Shown here piece by piece: positions 52,027-60,591 of a stretch of 64,000 nt of DNA; the stretch's first letter is position 1; every line of letters begins with the position of its first letter. The position numbers and the translations under genes are program-made. The stretch comes from JBDHWI01 sp964590135 (GTDB lineage: Bacteria > Chloroflexota > Anaerolineae > J036 > Brachytrichaceae): NCBI GenBank assembly GCA_964590135.1, contig CAZPVX010000005.1, positions 62,001-126,000 of the forward strand. The letters run 5' to 3'. The notes beneath the pieces are model-generated. The model was not told the DNA's origin, made no database searches, and saw only the letters and a program-made list of their open reading frames with translations.

Positions 52027-53442
52027 TCAAATTATCGTTCTGGGGTCGGTGACGACGCCGGTGATGGCGGATGCCGCTGCCGTCATCGGACTGGCGAGGA
52101 AGGTGCGGCCGCCCTTGCCCTGCCGGCCCTCGAAGTTGCGGTTGCTCGTGCTGACGGCATATTGCCCGGGCGCGAGCTGATCGCCGTTCATCGCGATGCA
52201 CATGCTGCAGCCTGGCTCTCGCCACTCCGCGCCGGCGGCGATGAACACCTCGTGCAGCCCTTCGTGCTCAGCCTGTTTTTTGACTTGCGCGCTGCCTGGC
52301 ACCACCATCACGCGCAGCTTCGGGTTGACTTTGCGCCCCTTCAATATGCCGGCTGCCAGGCGCAAATCGCTGATGCGGCTGTTGGTGCAACTGCCGATGA
52401 ACACCACGTCCAGCGGGTGTCCGAGCAGCGGCTGGTTCGGCTTCAAACCCATGTAGGCCAGCGCCTTCTCCAGGGCGTTGCGCTGGCTGAGATCGCCGAT
52501 CTTGTCGGGATCCGGCACCACATCGGTGATGTGTATGCCCATGCCCGGATTGGTGCCGTAGGTGATCATCGGCTCCAGTGCGTCAGCGTCGAGCGTGATG
52601 GTTGCATCATAGGCTGCATCCTCGTCGGTGGACAGCGTCTTCCAATAAGCCAGTTGTTGGTCCCACGCCTCGCCCTTGGGCGCGAACTCGCGGCCGGCGA
52701 CCCACTCGAAGGTCGTCTCGTCTGGCGCGATCATGCCGGCGCGGCTGCCACCCTCGATCGACATATTGCAGATCGTCATGCGCTCTTCCATCGTCAGCTT
52801 GCGAATGGCGTCGCCGGTGTACTCGAAGACATAGCCGGTGCCAGCGCCCACGCCGTACTTCGCGATGATGCCGAGGATGATGTCCTTTGCGCCGACGCCT
52901 TTTTGCAGGGCGCCGGCCACATCCACCTTCATCGTCTTCGGCTTGCGCTGCAACAGACATTGCGTCGCGAGCACCATCTCCACTTCGCTCGTGCCGATGC
53001 CGAAGGCCAGTGCGCCGAATGCGCCGTGTGTGGCGGTGTGGCTGTCGCCGCACACGATGGTCATGCCGGGCTGCGTCAATCCCAACTCCGGCCCGATCAC
53101 ATGCACGATGCCCTGCTTGTCTGCGCCCTGGTGAATGCCGTAGAGGGTGATGCCGTTGTCGCTGCAGTTCTGCTCGAGCTGTGTGATCTGCTTCACCACC
53201 ATCTCGTCGACGATGGGCAGACTGCGATCGAAGGTGGGGATGCCGTGATCCATCGTGGCGAAGGTGCGATCGGGCCGGCGCGCTTTGATACCGCGTTTGC
53301 GCAGACCTTCGAACGCCTGCGGTGAAGTCACCTCATGCACCAGATGGAGATCGATGTAGAGGACGGCTGGGCTGTCTGGCGCCTGCGCCACCACATGCGC
53401 GTCCCAAATCTTTTCAAACAGCGTCTTCGGTCGGTTGGTCAT
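52027..53442 (-). CDS. leuC: 3-isopropylmalate dehydratase large subunit
   Basis: A 471-residue LeuC with the cysteines for its 4Fe-4S cluster in VFIGSCTNSRISD and CSMCIAMNGDQL, and ICNMSIEGGSRAGMIAPDE. HEVTSPQAFEGLR and TMDHGIPT complete the family pattern. First gene of leuC-guaB-leuD. A possible promoter reading TTGACATAGAAT lies only a few bases before the ATG, which would give an almost leaderless message. Confidence 0.96.
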   Translation of the reverse strand: MTNRPKTLFEKIWDAHVVAQAPDSPAVLYIDLHLVHEVTSPQAFEGLRKRGIKARRPDRTFATMDHGIPTFDRSLPIVDEMVVKQITQLEQNCSDNGITLYGIHQGADKQGIVHVIGPELGLTQPGMTIVCGDSHTATHGAFGALAFGIGTSEVEMVLATQCLLQRKPKTMKVDVAGALQKGVGAKDIILGIIAKYGVGAGTGYVFEYTGDAIRKLTMEERMTICNMSIEGGSRAGMIAPDETTFEWVAGREFAPKGEAWDQQLAYWKTLSTDEDAAYDATITLDADALEPMITYGTNPGMGIHITDVVPDPDKIGDLSQRNALEKALAYMGLKPNQPLLGHPLDVVFIGSCTNSRISDLRLAAGILKGRKVNPKLRVMVVPGSAQVKKQAEHEGLHEVFIAAGAEWREPGCSMCIAMNGDQLAPGQYAVSTSNRNFEGRQGKGGRTFLASPMTAAASAITGVVTDPRTII

Positions 53443-53476
53443 GCGTATGATTCTATGTCAACCCCCGCGTGTCAAA
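53443..53476 (-). promoter_or_regulatory. Possible leuC promoter with tandem TTGACA
   Basis: On the minus strand, TTGACA occurs at 53470-53475 and again at 53456-53461, directly followed by TAGAAT (53450-53455), 7 bases before the leuC ATG. The spacing between the first TTGACA and TAGAAT is 14, shorter than the usual 17, so this is a weak call. Confidence 0.25.
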
Positions 53477-53534
53477 AACGAGCTGTCTGATAGGTCTCTT
53501 TCTCGGCTCCCAAAATGAAGGAGAGGATGGAGCA

Positions 53535-54176
53535 TTACTTCACGCCGATGCGCTTCAACGCTGCTTCCAGGCCCAGGCGGGGACTGCTGAACACCGGCAC
53601 AGCCACATGCGCGCACAGCGGCTCTGCGTCGGACATGCTCGCCTGCGCCAGCAGGACGGCATCCACTGGCTCGCGCTGCAAGTTTGCTTTCACGCAGCGC
53701 GCGATCTCGGCGAGGTAGCCGGCCTTGTCGCCGCGCTGCATGAGCGGCCACGCTGATTCGATGAACCACTCGTAAATCTCGACTGGCCGGCGCATCTCTG
53801 CGCTGACCTGTTCGACCAGCTCGCGTGTCGGCACGAGCGTGCTTTTCAAGGTAAAGGCGATGGCGATGCGCCGGCCAATGCCAAGGGCTTTCTCGACCAT
53901 CGGGCGATCTACGCGCAACACGTTGGGGCCGGCAGCCTCGGCCAGCCCGCCGATGGTGGAGCAGGTGCAAAGCACGAACGAGCTGTCGCGCAAGACGTCT
54001 GTCATCGCGGCATTGACATGTTGGACAAGATGCGGCGTGACAGTGCCGGCGGCCAGCGCTTCGCGCAGCACTGCTTCATCGACGACGTGCGTCACTGATG
54101 TGCCTGGCGCCAACTGCTTGAGCAATGCATCGAACACTTCGACGTTTGTGGCGGCGGTGTGGAAGAGCGTGAGCAT
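53535..54176 (-). CDS. Asp/Glu racemase superfamily-like protein
   Basis: A 213-residue protein from the ATG at 54176 that fits the Asp/Glu/hydantoin racemase superfamily. One active-site Cys is in VLCTCSTIGGLAE. The second half ends VLLAQASMSD, where racemases carry GCAG with the second Cys; here no Cys is present, so a two-base racemase mechanism is unlikely. It starts 8 bases downstream of the SRAP gene. Confidence 0.72.
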   Translation of the reverse strand: MLTLFHTAATNVEVFDALLKQLAPGTSVTHVVDEAVLREALAAGTVTPHLVQHVNAAMTDVLRDSSFVLCTCSTIGGLAEAAGPNVLRVDRPMVEKALGIGRRIAIAFTLKSTLVPTRELVEQVSAEMRRPVEIYEWFIESAWPLMQRGDKAGYLAEIARCVKANLQREPVDAVLLAQASMSDAEPLCAHVAVPVFSSPRLGLEAALKRIGVK

Positions 54177-54183
54177 GGATGGG

Positions 54184-54849
54184 CTACGCCGGCTCAATTA
54201 TTGCCGGCTGATCGTTCTTCACGCTGTTCACGGCCTTCGACACGGCATAGGCCTTCATCCGCTCGGCAGGGTAGGGCGCCAGCAACGATTTGAGGTGGAG
54301 CGGATCGTCGTTGGCCTTGTTCAGCCAGTCAGCTTCGGCTGCGCGTGTCAGCAGCGCCGGCATGCGATTGTGGATCGTCTCCATCAGCGCATTCGGCGCG
54401 GTGGTGATGATCGTGCAGGTCCTCAGCCGCTCGCCTTCGGGCGTCTTCCACATATCCCACAGGCCGGCGAGCGCGAAGGGCGCGCCGTCGGCCAGCGTGA
54501 TGCGCATGGGCGTTTTGCTGCCATCTTCGTGCTTCTGCCATTCGTAGAAGCCATCTGCCAGAATCAGGCAGCGCCGCTTCTTCAGCAAGGTGCGATAGGA
54601 CAGCTTTTCATCCAGCGTCTCAGCGCGCGCGTTGATCATCTTCGAGCCGATGCTGGCATCCTTCGACCACGAGGGTATCAGGCCCCATTGCGCCGCCGAC
54701 AGCGTGCGTGGCGACTCGTCATACACCACAGCCACCATTTGTGTCGGGGCGATGTTGTAGCGCGGCTGTATCGTGACATCTGCGCTGGTCAGGTTGAATC
54801 GATCCATCAACTCTGCAGGATCGATGGTGAGGGTATAACGTCCACACAT
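54184..54849 (-). CDS. SRAP (HMCES/YedK) domain protein
   Basis: A 221-residue SRAP protein from the ATG at 54849, so that Cys2 is exposed after Met removal and can form the covalent link with abasic sites in single-stranded DNA. Signature parts are MCGRYTLT, RYNIAPTQMVAV, INARAET, CLILADGFYEW (Glu) and TIHNRMPALL (His). It protects abasic sites during replication. It lies between the racemase-like gene and a secreted glycoside hydrolase-like gene. Confidence 0.95.
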   Translation of the reverse strand: MCGRYTLTIDPAELMDRFNLTSADVTIQPRYNIAPTQMVAVVYDESPRTLSAAQWGLIPSWSKDASIGSKMINARAETLDEKLSYRTLLKKRRCLILADGFYEWQKHEDGSKTPMRITLADGAPFALAGLWDMWKTPEGERLRTCTIITTAPNALMETIHNRMPALLTRAAEADWLNKANDDPLHLKSLLAPYPAERMKAYAVSKAVNSVKNDQPAIIEPA

Positions 54850-54854
54850 GGCTT

Positions 54855-56051
54855 TTACTTGCTGCTCGACGCCTTGAGTGCGCCAAACAGTGGCCTTTCC
54901 CGCCCCTGCTCGTCGAGCATGGAGAAGAATTTCATCTGTTCGCAGGGGTCGGGGTATTGCGGCGACAGGCTGAAGTCGTAATTCCACAGAAACATCGGCC
55001 CCATCCACGGCCAGTTTTTGGCAGCAAAATCATACGCCTTCACGACGTATTCTGCCTGACGATTACGCGACACGCGCTGCCAATCCAGACTTGGCCACGC
55101 GCAGTCCAGACCCTCTTCTTTTGCATCAATGATCCAGCCGAACTCGGTGGCCCACATCTGTTTGTCGCCGGCGCCGAATTCTTCCATCAATGCGCGATGT
55201 GCCTCTGCTCGGCGAAAGGTCAACCCTTTCGTCTGTGGGTCATTGGCATCGCGTTCCGGCTCATAGGCGAAGCCGTACGGGTGGAAGCCATAGGCGTCGA
55301 TAAAGTTTGCAGCGCCGGCTTCGAGCATTGCGCGCGCATATTTCAAGTCGTCCATCGCGTCGGCGCTGTCGCCGCCGGTGGGCGCGATGCCGGCGCTCAC
55401 CACGATCGCATCGGGATCGGCGCTCTTGATGCGCGCATACGCGATTGCCAGCAACCTGGCGTAGAGCAGCGGATCGGGTTGCCTGCCGCCCCACTCGCGC
55501 GAAAGATTCACTTCGTTGCCGATGGAATAGGCGTTGATGATGCCCTTGCGCTCGCGGGCGAGATTTTCAAGCTGCGCAGCCCATGCGTTGATGTCCGCCG
55601 GCTGTCCGCTGATCGCATTGCCAAGCGAGATGCGATACAGGATTTTGTAATGTGCGATGGGATATTCAGGCGGATTGAAGACCTGGATCCAGCCGAAGCC
55701 GAATGGTTGCAGCGCGGCGATGTTGGCGTTGTCGTAATTTGCCACGTTGACGCCCTCGTCGCTGAGCGAGACCTTTGGCAGTGGCACGAGCGTCTCGGTG
55801 GGAATGGGTTGCGGTGAGGTCGGCGTGGCCAGTGGCGAGGCTTGCGCCGGCTGCGGTGTGGCGGTTGCCTGCGCTAGCGCGGTGGGCGTAGGCGATGGCG
55901 CGAGTGTGGCCGTTGCGCTCGCCGGCGTGGCAACAATCGTCACCGGCACAGTCGCCGGCGTTGCAAGCGGCGTCGGTGCGGTGGGTGTGTTGCCGGCGCA
56001 TGCGGCCAGCACAATCGCTGCGCTGAAGATCAGTGGATTCCACCTTCGCAT
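54855..56051 (-). CDS. Glycoside-hydrolase-like lipoprotein (TIM-barrel)
   Basis: A 398-residue protein. Lipobox LAAC (Cys18) is followed by a Thr/Pro/Ala linker of about 70 residues (many ATP repeats), then a TIM-barrel domain. The barrel shows IINAYSIGNEVNLSREWGG, where Glu would be acid/base, and KQMWATEFGWIID, where Glu would be the nucleophile, the clan A pattern of GH5/GH39-type enzymes. It would act on glycans outside the cell. The substrate is unknown. Starts 6 bases upstream of the SRAP gene. Confidence 0.82.
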   Translation of the reverse strand: MRRWNPLIFSAAIVLAACAGNTPTAPTPLATPATVPVTIVATPASATATLAPSPTPTALAQATATPQPAQASPLATPTSPQPIPTETLVPLPKVSLSDEGVNVANYDNANIAALQPFGFGWIQVFNPPEYPIAHYKILYRISLGNAISGQPADINAWAAQLENLARERKGIINAYSIGNEVNLSREWGGRQPDPLLYARLLAIAYARIKSADPDAIVVSAGIAPTGGDSADAMDDLKYARAMLEAGAANFIDAYGFHPYGFAYEPERDANDPQTKGLTFRRAEAHRALMEEFGAGDKQMWATEFGWIIDAKEEGLDCAWPSLDWQRVSRNRQAEYVVKAYDFAAKNWPWMGPMFLWNYDFSLSPQYPDPCEQMKFFSMLDEQGRERPLFGALKASSSK

Positions 56052-56251
56052 TCGCTCAAGCCTACCATGCCCTTTGACGGCAAGGCTGCGGCAAGTCACT
56101 TTGTGATCGTCATTGCATTGGTGATGCGCCTGAGCAAGCCGATGCGCGAGCGATGTCAAAGCGAACATCGATGCCGCGTGCAACGCTGGCGCCTGCGCCG
56201 GCGTCAGCTCACAGTGCTCACGAAAAAAGATTCGCCTGATAAGCGCTTGCT

Positions 56252-56785
56252 TCAGTTGACTGATGAATATGACAGGCGGCCGCCTTGAATGTGTGCAACC
56301 GAAGTGAAGGGATGGAGTTCAGTTTTTGTTGCGCTGAGGATATGCAGCACCTGAATGCCTTCTGCCTTGAGATAGTCGGAGATCAATGCGCGGTGACAGC
56401 GCCACCACACCGCCTCGGAGCACATCATCGCGGTTCGCTCGCGACCAGCCAGATCCAGCAGGCGCGCAATCCCTGCGCGAAACGCAGCCGTCTCCATGTA
56501 GTCGGCGTAGCCGCGAAAGGACGCGTTGTGCCAGGCAGTGTTGTGCGAGTCCTGGCGCGGCTTGCGCCGGCCGCCGAGTTCAGGAAATGGCTCGTATGCG
56601 ATATGCGCGTCCGCGAGCGAGGCGCGCAAGGCGTCCTGGTTGAATTGCGGATAGCGCCGCGACCCGGGGAACCGTCGCACATCTGCGATGGTTTCGATCT
56701 CGTGGGCAGTGAGCATCTCGATGAATGCCGTGATCGTCCGCGTCGAATGCCCGATGGTCCAGATAGACCGCGCGCCGTCATTCAT
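56252..56785 (-). CDS. DUF488 family protein
   Basis: A 177-residue DUF488 protein: SIWTIGHSTRTITAFIEML, IADVRRFPGSRRYPQFNQDAL, YEPFPELGGRR and a late CSEAVWWRCHRALISDYL. The His and Cys in the last motif look like a catalytic or metal site, but no reaction is known. It overlaps the protease gene upstream by 4 bases. Confidence 0.9.
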   Translation of the reverse strand: MNDGARSIWTIGHSTRTITAFIEMLTAHEIETIADVRRFPGSRRYPQFNQDALRASLADAHIAYEPFPELGGRRKPRQDSHNTAWHNASFRGYADYMETAAFRAGIARLLDLAGRERTAMMCSEAVWWRCHRALISDYLKAEGIQVLHILSATKTELHPFTSVAHIQGGRLSYSSVN

Positions 56786-57945
56786 GGTCGCTTTGCCTGC
56801 CCTGCACCTGCACCTGCGCGCTGCCGCAACTGCTGCTGTTGCTGCACAAACGTCAGCACGGCAAACGCCTCGCCGATGTCGTCGATGTTGATCAGGCCGA
56901 GGAACTGGGTGCCATCGAACACGCCGGCGACGCGCGCGCCGGCCTCCGCCATCATCTGCCGCGCCTCCTCCAGCGATTTGCTCGCGTCGATGCGCAGCAG
57001 GTTGCGCTGCATGATCTCGGTCACATAGCGGTCGGTCGGGTCGACAGCCAGGTTGCGCAGCACGTCATCGCGCGTGATGATGCCCAGCACGGTGTTGCCT
57101 TGCATCACTGCAAAGTCGGGTTGATAGCTGGTGAGGATGTAATCGACCACCTTGCTCACACGATCGCCAATGTGCAGTTGCAGCGCGTGCTTGTTGTAGG
57201 CGTCGCCGACACGCAGGGTCTTCAGTACGTTGGTCGCATTGGGTGAAGCCACGGTTGCCTCCTGGCCGGCGCCCATGAAGATGAACACAGCCACCAGAAT
57301 CAGCAGGATGTTCCCGCTGGTGACCCCCCAGAGGCCCAGGCCAACCGCAGCCACCTGTCCCACAATTGCGGCGATGCGCGTTGCGCGCGGGTAGCCGATG
57401 ATCATGGCCAGCAGCGCGCGGAAGATGCGCCCGCCATCCAGCGGGAAGGCCGGAATCAAATTGAAGACGAAGAGCGAGACATTGGCGACCAGCAGCCACA
57501 TCAACAACGTTTGCAGGGACGGGGCGTTGAGCAGCCGGCCCAGATCGCTCAAGCCAGTGAGCGTTGTGCCGGTGCTGGCGATCACGCCAAAGAGCAGCGC
57601 GGCGATGATGGCATTGACGAGCGGGCCGGCGACGGCAATCACCAACTCATGCAGCGGCTTCTCTGGCCGCTTGCTGATGAGCGCCACGCCGCCCAGCGGC
57701 AGCAGGATGATCTCCTTTACCGGGATGCCATAGCCCTGAGCCACGATGCTGTGCCCCAACTCGTGCAGCGTGACGCAGACGAACAGCAGCAGCATCAACA
57801 CCACGCCGAACAACATACCCTCCAGCGGACTATCTGGCACGCTGTCGGCCCATTGCAAGCCACCCAGAATCAAGATCAGAAAGAAGGTGATGTGCACCTT
57901 GATGTCGATGCCCCGCACATGCGCGACTCGAAATGCCCAACTCAT
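56782..57945 (-). CDS. Site-2 protease family (M50) membrane metalloprotease with CBS domains
   Basis: A 387-residue intramembrane zinc protease. The zinc motif HELGH is at 61-65 (VTLHELGHSIVA), and the second ligand motif is NLIPAFPLDGGRIFR. Four to six helices surround them. Two CBS domains follow (residues about 245-370: AVMQGNTVLGIITRDDVLRNL, GVFDGTQFLGLINIDDI), the arrangement of the Rip3/sporulation-IVFB-like group. CBS ligands (adenosine nucleotides) may control it. A glutamine-rich stretch and an Ala/Gly tail close the protein. Confidence 0.93.
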   Translation of the reverse strand: MSWAFRVAHVRGIDIKVHITFFLILILGGLQWADSVPDSPLEGMLFGVVLMLLLFVCVTLHELGHSIVAQGYGIPVKEIILLPLGGVALISKRPEKPLHELVIAVAGPLVNAIIAALLFGVIASTGTTLTGLSDLGRLLNAPSLQTLLMWLLVANVSLFVFNLIPAFPLDGGRIFRALLAMIIGYPRATRIAAIVGQVAAVGLGLWGVTSGNILLILVAVFIFMGAGQEATVASPNATNVLKTLRVGDAYNKHALQLHIGDRVSKVVDYILTSYQPDFAVMQGNTVLGIITRDDVLRNLAVDPTDRYVTEIMQRNLLRIDASKSLEEARQMMAEAGARVAGVFDGTQFLGLINIDDIGEAFAVLTFVQQQQQLRQRAGAGAGQAKRP

Positions 57946-57980
57946 GCTTGTATCCTACTTGCAACCTATTTGCGCTGAAT

Positions 57981-58028
57981 GAGAAAAACAACGCGGTCTG
58001 CGAAGTCGAGGTGACTTCACAGACCGCG
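57981..58028 (-). terminator. Intrinsic terminator of hflX
   Basis: A 16-bp stem with one mismatch (57992-58007 and 58013-58028, 5-base loop) is followed, on the minus strand, by TTGTTTTTCTC. It lies 76 bases beyond the hflX stop codon. Confidence 0.82.
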
Positions 58029-58103
58029 ATATTTCCAAAACCTGAAAACGCTGGTTCGGGAAACGGTTACAAAGAGATAATCAGCCTTGGAGTCTGCATC
58101 GAT

Positions 58104-59465
58104 CTAGGATGCCTGTTCGATTTTTTCATGACGCTCCTTCGCCGCGTAGGGCATGAATACATCGAGCAGCCGGCCCGGAATGTGCCCGCTGAGCACGATG
58201 CTGCGCTCCTCCGGCGTCTCGCTATTGACTGCGCCCTCGCGCCGAAACAGTGACATCAGATCGCCGGCCTTGTAGGGCAGGCGCACCGTGATCGGCACCA
58301 GCCGCTCGAACAACACCGCTTCCACCTCCGACAGCATCGGCTCGATGCCCTCGCGTTGGAGAGCGGAGACGAAGTAGCCCTCGCTCAACAGGCCGATTGC
58401 CAGGTCGCGACGCTCGGCACTGTTCAGTCTGTCTGCCTTGTTCAAGGCGATCACCATTTGCTTCGTGCCGGCGCCCAACTCGCTCAGCGTTTCTATCACC
58501 GTCTGCGCCTGCTCCATCGCGTTGGAGTGCGTGGCGTCCACCACATGCAGCAATGCATCGGCTTCGGTGATCTCTTCGAGTGTGGCGCGAAAGGCCGCCA
58601 CCAACTGCGTCGGCAACTTCTGGATGAAGCCGACGGTGTCGGTGAACAGCGCATTGTGGCCGCGTGGCAGGCGCACTCGGCGCGTGGTGGGGTCGAGCGT
58701 GGCGAACAGCTTGTTTTCAGCCAGCACATCGGCGTTTGCCAGCGTGTTGAGCAGCGTGCTTTTGCCGGCGTTGGTGTAGCCAACAATCGCAACGACCGGA
58801 ATCTCGCTGCGCTTGCGTTGGGCGCGGTGCTGGGCGCGCTGCTTGCGCACCTCTTCCAGCTCGCGCTTCAGCTTGGTGATGCGCTCATCGATGCGCCGGC
58901 GGTCCACCTCCAGCTGCGTTTCGCCTGGACCGCGCACGCCTACGCCGCCCGTGCTGCCGCCGGCGCGTCCGCCGGCCTGCCGCGCCAGGTGCGTCCACTG
59001 GCGGGTCAATCTTGGTTTGCGATATTCATATTGCGCCAACTCCACTTGCAGAGAACCCTCGCGCGTGCTGGCATGCTGCGCGAAGATGTCGAGGATCAGA
59101 CCGGTGCGATCCAGCACGGTGACTTTCTCGCCCATCGCTTCTTCCAACTCGCGCTGGTGGCGCGGCGAGAGTTCATCGTCGAATACCACCACATCGAAGG
59201 CGAGCTCATCGCGCCAGGTGACGATCTCTTCGACCTTGCCTGGGCCGATGAAAGTGTTGGGATTGGGCGAGTCGAGGTGCTGCGTGGTCTGGCCAATCAC
59301 GGCGAGGCCGGCGGTCTTGCACAGCAATTCCAACTCGGCCATCGAGCTATCGAGCGGCAACTGCGCGTGCGTCGCCTTGTAGGTTGGGTTGCGAAAGTCC
59401 ACGCCGACGAGAAAAGCCTTTTGGACTTCGGGCTTGGTTTCAAATTGAATTTTCTTTCTGGGCAT
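58104..59465 (-). CDS. hflX: GTPase HflX
   Basis: A 453-residue HflX, a ribosome-splitting GTPase. The N-terminal HflX domain has IGPGKVEEI and VVVFDDELSPRHQRELEE. The glycine-rich linker (RAGGSTGGVGVRGPGETQLE) leads to the GTPase with GYTNAGKSTLLN (G1), DTVGFI (G3), NKAD (G4) and VSAL. It splits stalled ribosomes under stress. A stem with a U-tract follows its stop. Confidence 0.96.
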   Translation of the reverse strand: MPRKKIQFETKPEVQKAFLVGVDFRNPTYKATHAQLPLDSSMAELELLCKTAGLAVIGQTTQHLDSPNPNTFIGPGKVEEIVTWRDELAFDVVVFDDELSPRHQRELEEAMGEKVTVLDRTGLILDIFAQHASTREGSLQVELAQYEYRKPRLTRQWTHLARQAGGRAGGSTGGVGVRGPGETQLEVDRRRIDERITKLKRELEEVRKQRAQHRAQRKRSEIPVVAIVGYTNAGKSTLLNTLANADVLAENKLFATLDPTTRRVRLPRGHNALFTDTVGFIQKLPTQLVAAFRATLEEITEADALLHVVDATHSNAMEQAQTVIETLSELGAGTKQMVIALNKADRLNSAERRDLAIGLLSEGYFVSALQREGIEPMLSEVEAVLFERLVPITVRLPYKAGDLMSLFRREGAVNSETPEERSIVLSGHIPGRLLDVFMPYAAKERHEKIEQAS

Positions 59466-59538
59466 ATTGGTTGCCCTCTATCTTTCCTTCGACAAGCTTG
59501 GGATGAGAGGGCCGGGATGAGGGAAGGAGAGATGCGCC

Positions 59539-59555
59539 GATGCCGGGCCGGCATC
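59539..59555 (-). terminator. Hairpin adjoining the stop of the membrane gene
   Basis: GATGCCGG and CCGGCATC (59539-59546, 59548-59555) form a compact hairpin right beside the stop codon of the gene ending at 59556. The minus-strand sequence after it is pyrimidine-rich but lacks a clear U-tract. The sequence beyond (59490-59515) contains TTCGACAAGCTTGGGATGAG, resembling a common dispersed repeat. Confidence 0.4.
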
Positions 59556-60524
59556 TCAGCGCGTCGTGCCGTCTACGTCGATTCGGTTGTCGCTTACATC
59601 CACATTGGTAAACCAGAACGTGCGGGCGATGGCATCCAGTTGCGCCTGCGCCCAATCAGTTGCTTCATTCGCAGCCGAGACCGGCAGCGGCACCCAACCA
59701 AAGGTGCTGTTCGGCACTTCCACCATATTCACATTTGCTGAAACAGGGGTGAGAATGAGCCGGCCGCCCTCCACCCGCGCAGTATAAGCTAGCGCCACCC
59801 GCCGGCCATTCAGCGCATTGGCGCGGAAATTCACTGTGATCCTACCGTCCTCCAAAAAGCGAATGTGCGGTTCGGTCACCGGCGCATTTCGGCGCGACTT
59901 CACCAATTCATCGGCAATCGTCGTGGCTTGCTCGTTTTTCATCGCCACGCCCACGTCAGTGCCGGCGGGTAAATTGCCAATAACGCTGAGCATGTCCCAA
60001 AAGGATGCGTTGACGCCCTGTGGCGTCATGTTCTGGCCGGCGATGTCGAACTGAATCGATTTGAGTGATTCTGGATTGGGCTGCACTGGCTGCAACGTGA
60101 TGCTGACGACCTGGCCGGCGATCAATCCGCCGCCAAACCCACAGCCAAGCAGCAACATCATCGCCACGCCCAACGCAATGCCGATTTTGAGCGCGCGGTC
60201 AGGTGTGGCGTTGATGAGCGGCTTGTCGTCTGGCACGAACAAGAACTGCTGCGGGTTGGCGGTAGCTGCAACGCCGGCGTCATTCCAATCGACGTTGGGG
60301 CGGGCAGTGCGGGCGGCATTGATGAGATCGACGATCTTGTCGTTGCGGGCAGCGTGCTGAATGAGGTCGCCGGCCTTCGTGATCTTGGTATCGCCGCTCA
60401 ATGTTTCCCAGTCGATGCCGAGATCAAAGGCCATGGCCTGCAATTCCTCGGCGCTGAAATACGCGACGAGTTGCTGGCGCAATTGCGCTGCAGGCGTCTG
60501 GGCGTGTTGCATGCCTCCACTCAT
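59556..60524 (-). CDS. Membrane protein with effector-associated-type N-terminal domain
   Basis: A 322-residue protein. Residues 12-80 (LRQQLVAYFSAEELQAM, FDLGIDWETLSGDTK, LIQHAARNDKIVDLINAARTARPNVDW) fit the helical effector-associated domain 1 (EAD1) known from bacterial conflict and STAND systems, by my reading. A membrane helix follows (IGIALGVAMMLLLGCGFGGGLIAG, about 113-136), then about 185 residues outside, ending in a beta-rich part (RITVNFRANALNGRRVALAY). EADs recruit partners that carry the same fold, but no such partner is adjacent here. The C-terminal part I do not recognise. Confidence 0.7.
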   Translation of the reverse strand: MSGGMQHAQTPAAQLRQQLVAYFSAEELQAMAFDLGIDWETLSGDTKITKAGDLIQHAARNDKIVDLINAARTARPNVDWNDAGVAATANPQQFLFVPDDKPLINATPDRALKIGIALGVAMMLLLGCGFGGGLIAGQVVSITLQPVQPNPESLKSIQFDIAGQNMTPQGVNASFWDMLSVIGNLPAGTDVGVAMKNEQATTIADELVKSRRNAPVTEPHIRFLEDGRITVNFRANALNGRRVALAYTARVEGGRLILTPVSANVNMVEVPNSTFGWVPLPVSAANEATDWAQAQLDAIARTFWFTNVDVSDNRIDVDGTTR

Positions 60525-60591
60525 GTGTGTAGAGGAAGTTTAGCGAATTCTGCATGGAATGCGCGGCTGCAGCGGGAAATGCGGTTTGCCT

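Noticed and set aside
58356..59741. A 461-codon plus-strand frame opposite hflX
   Set aside because: Shadow of hflX with no recognisable domain.
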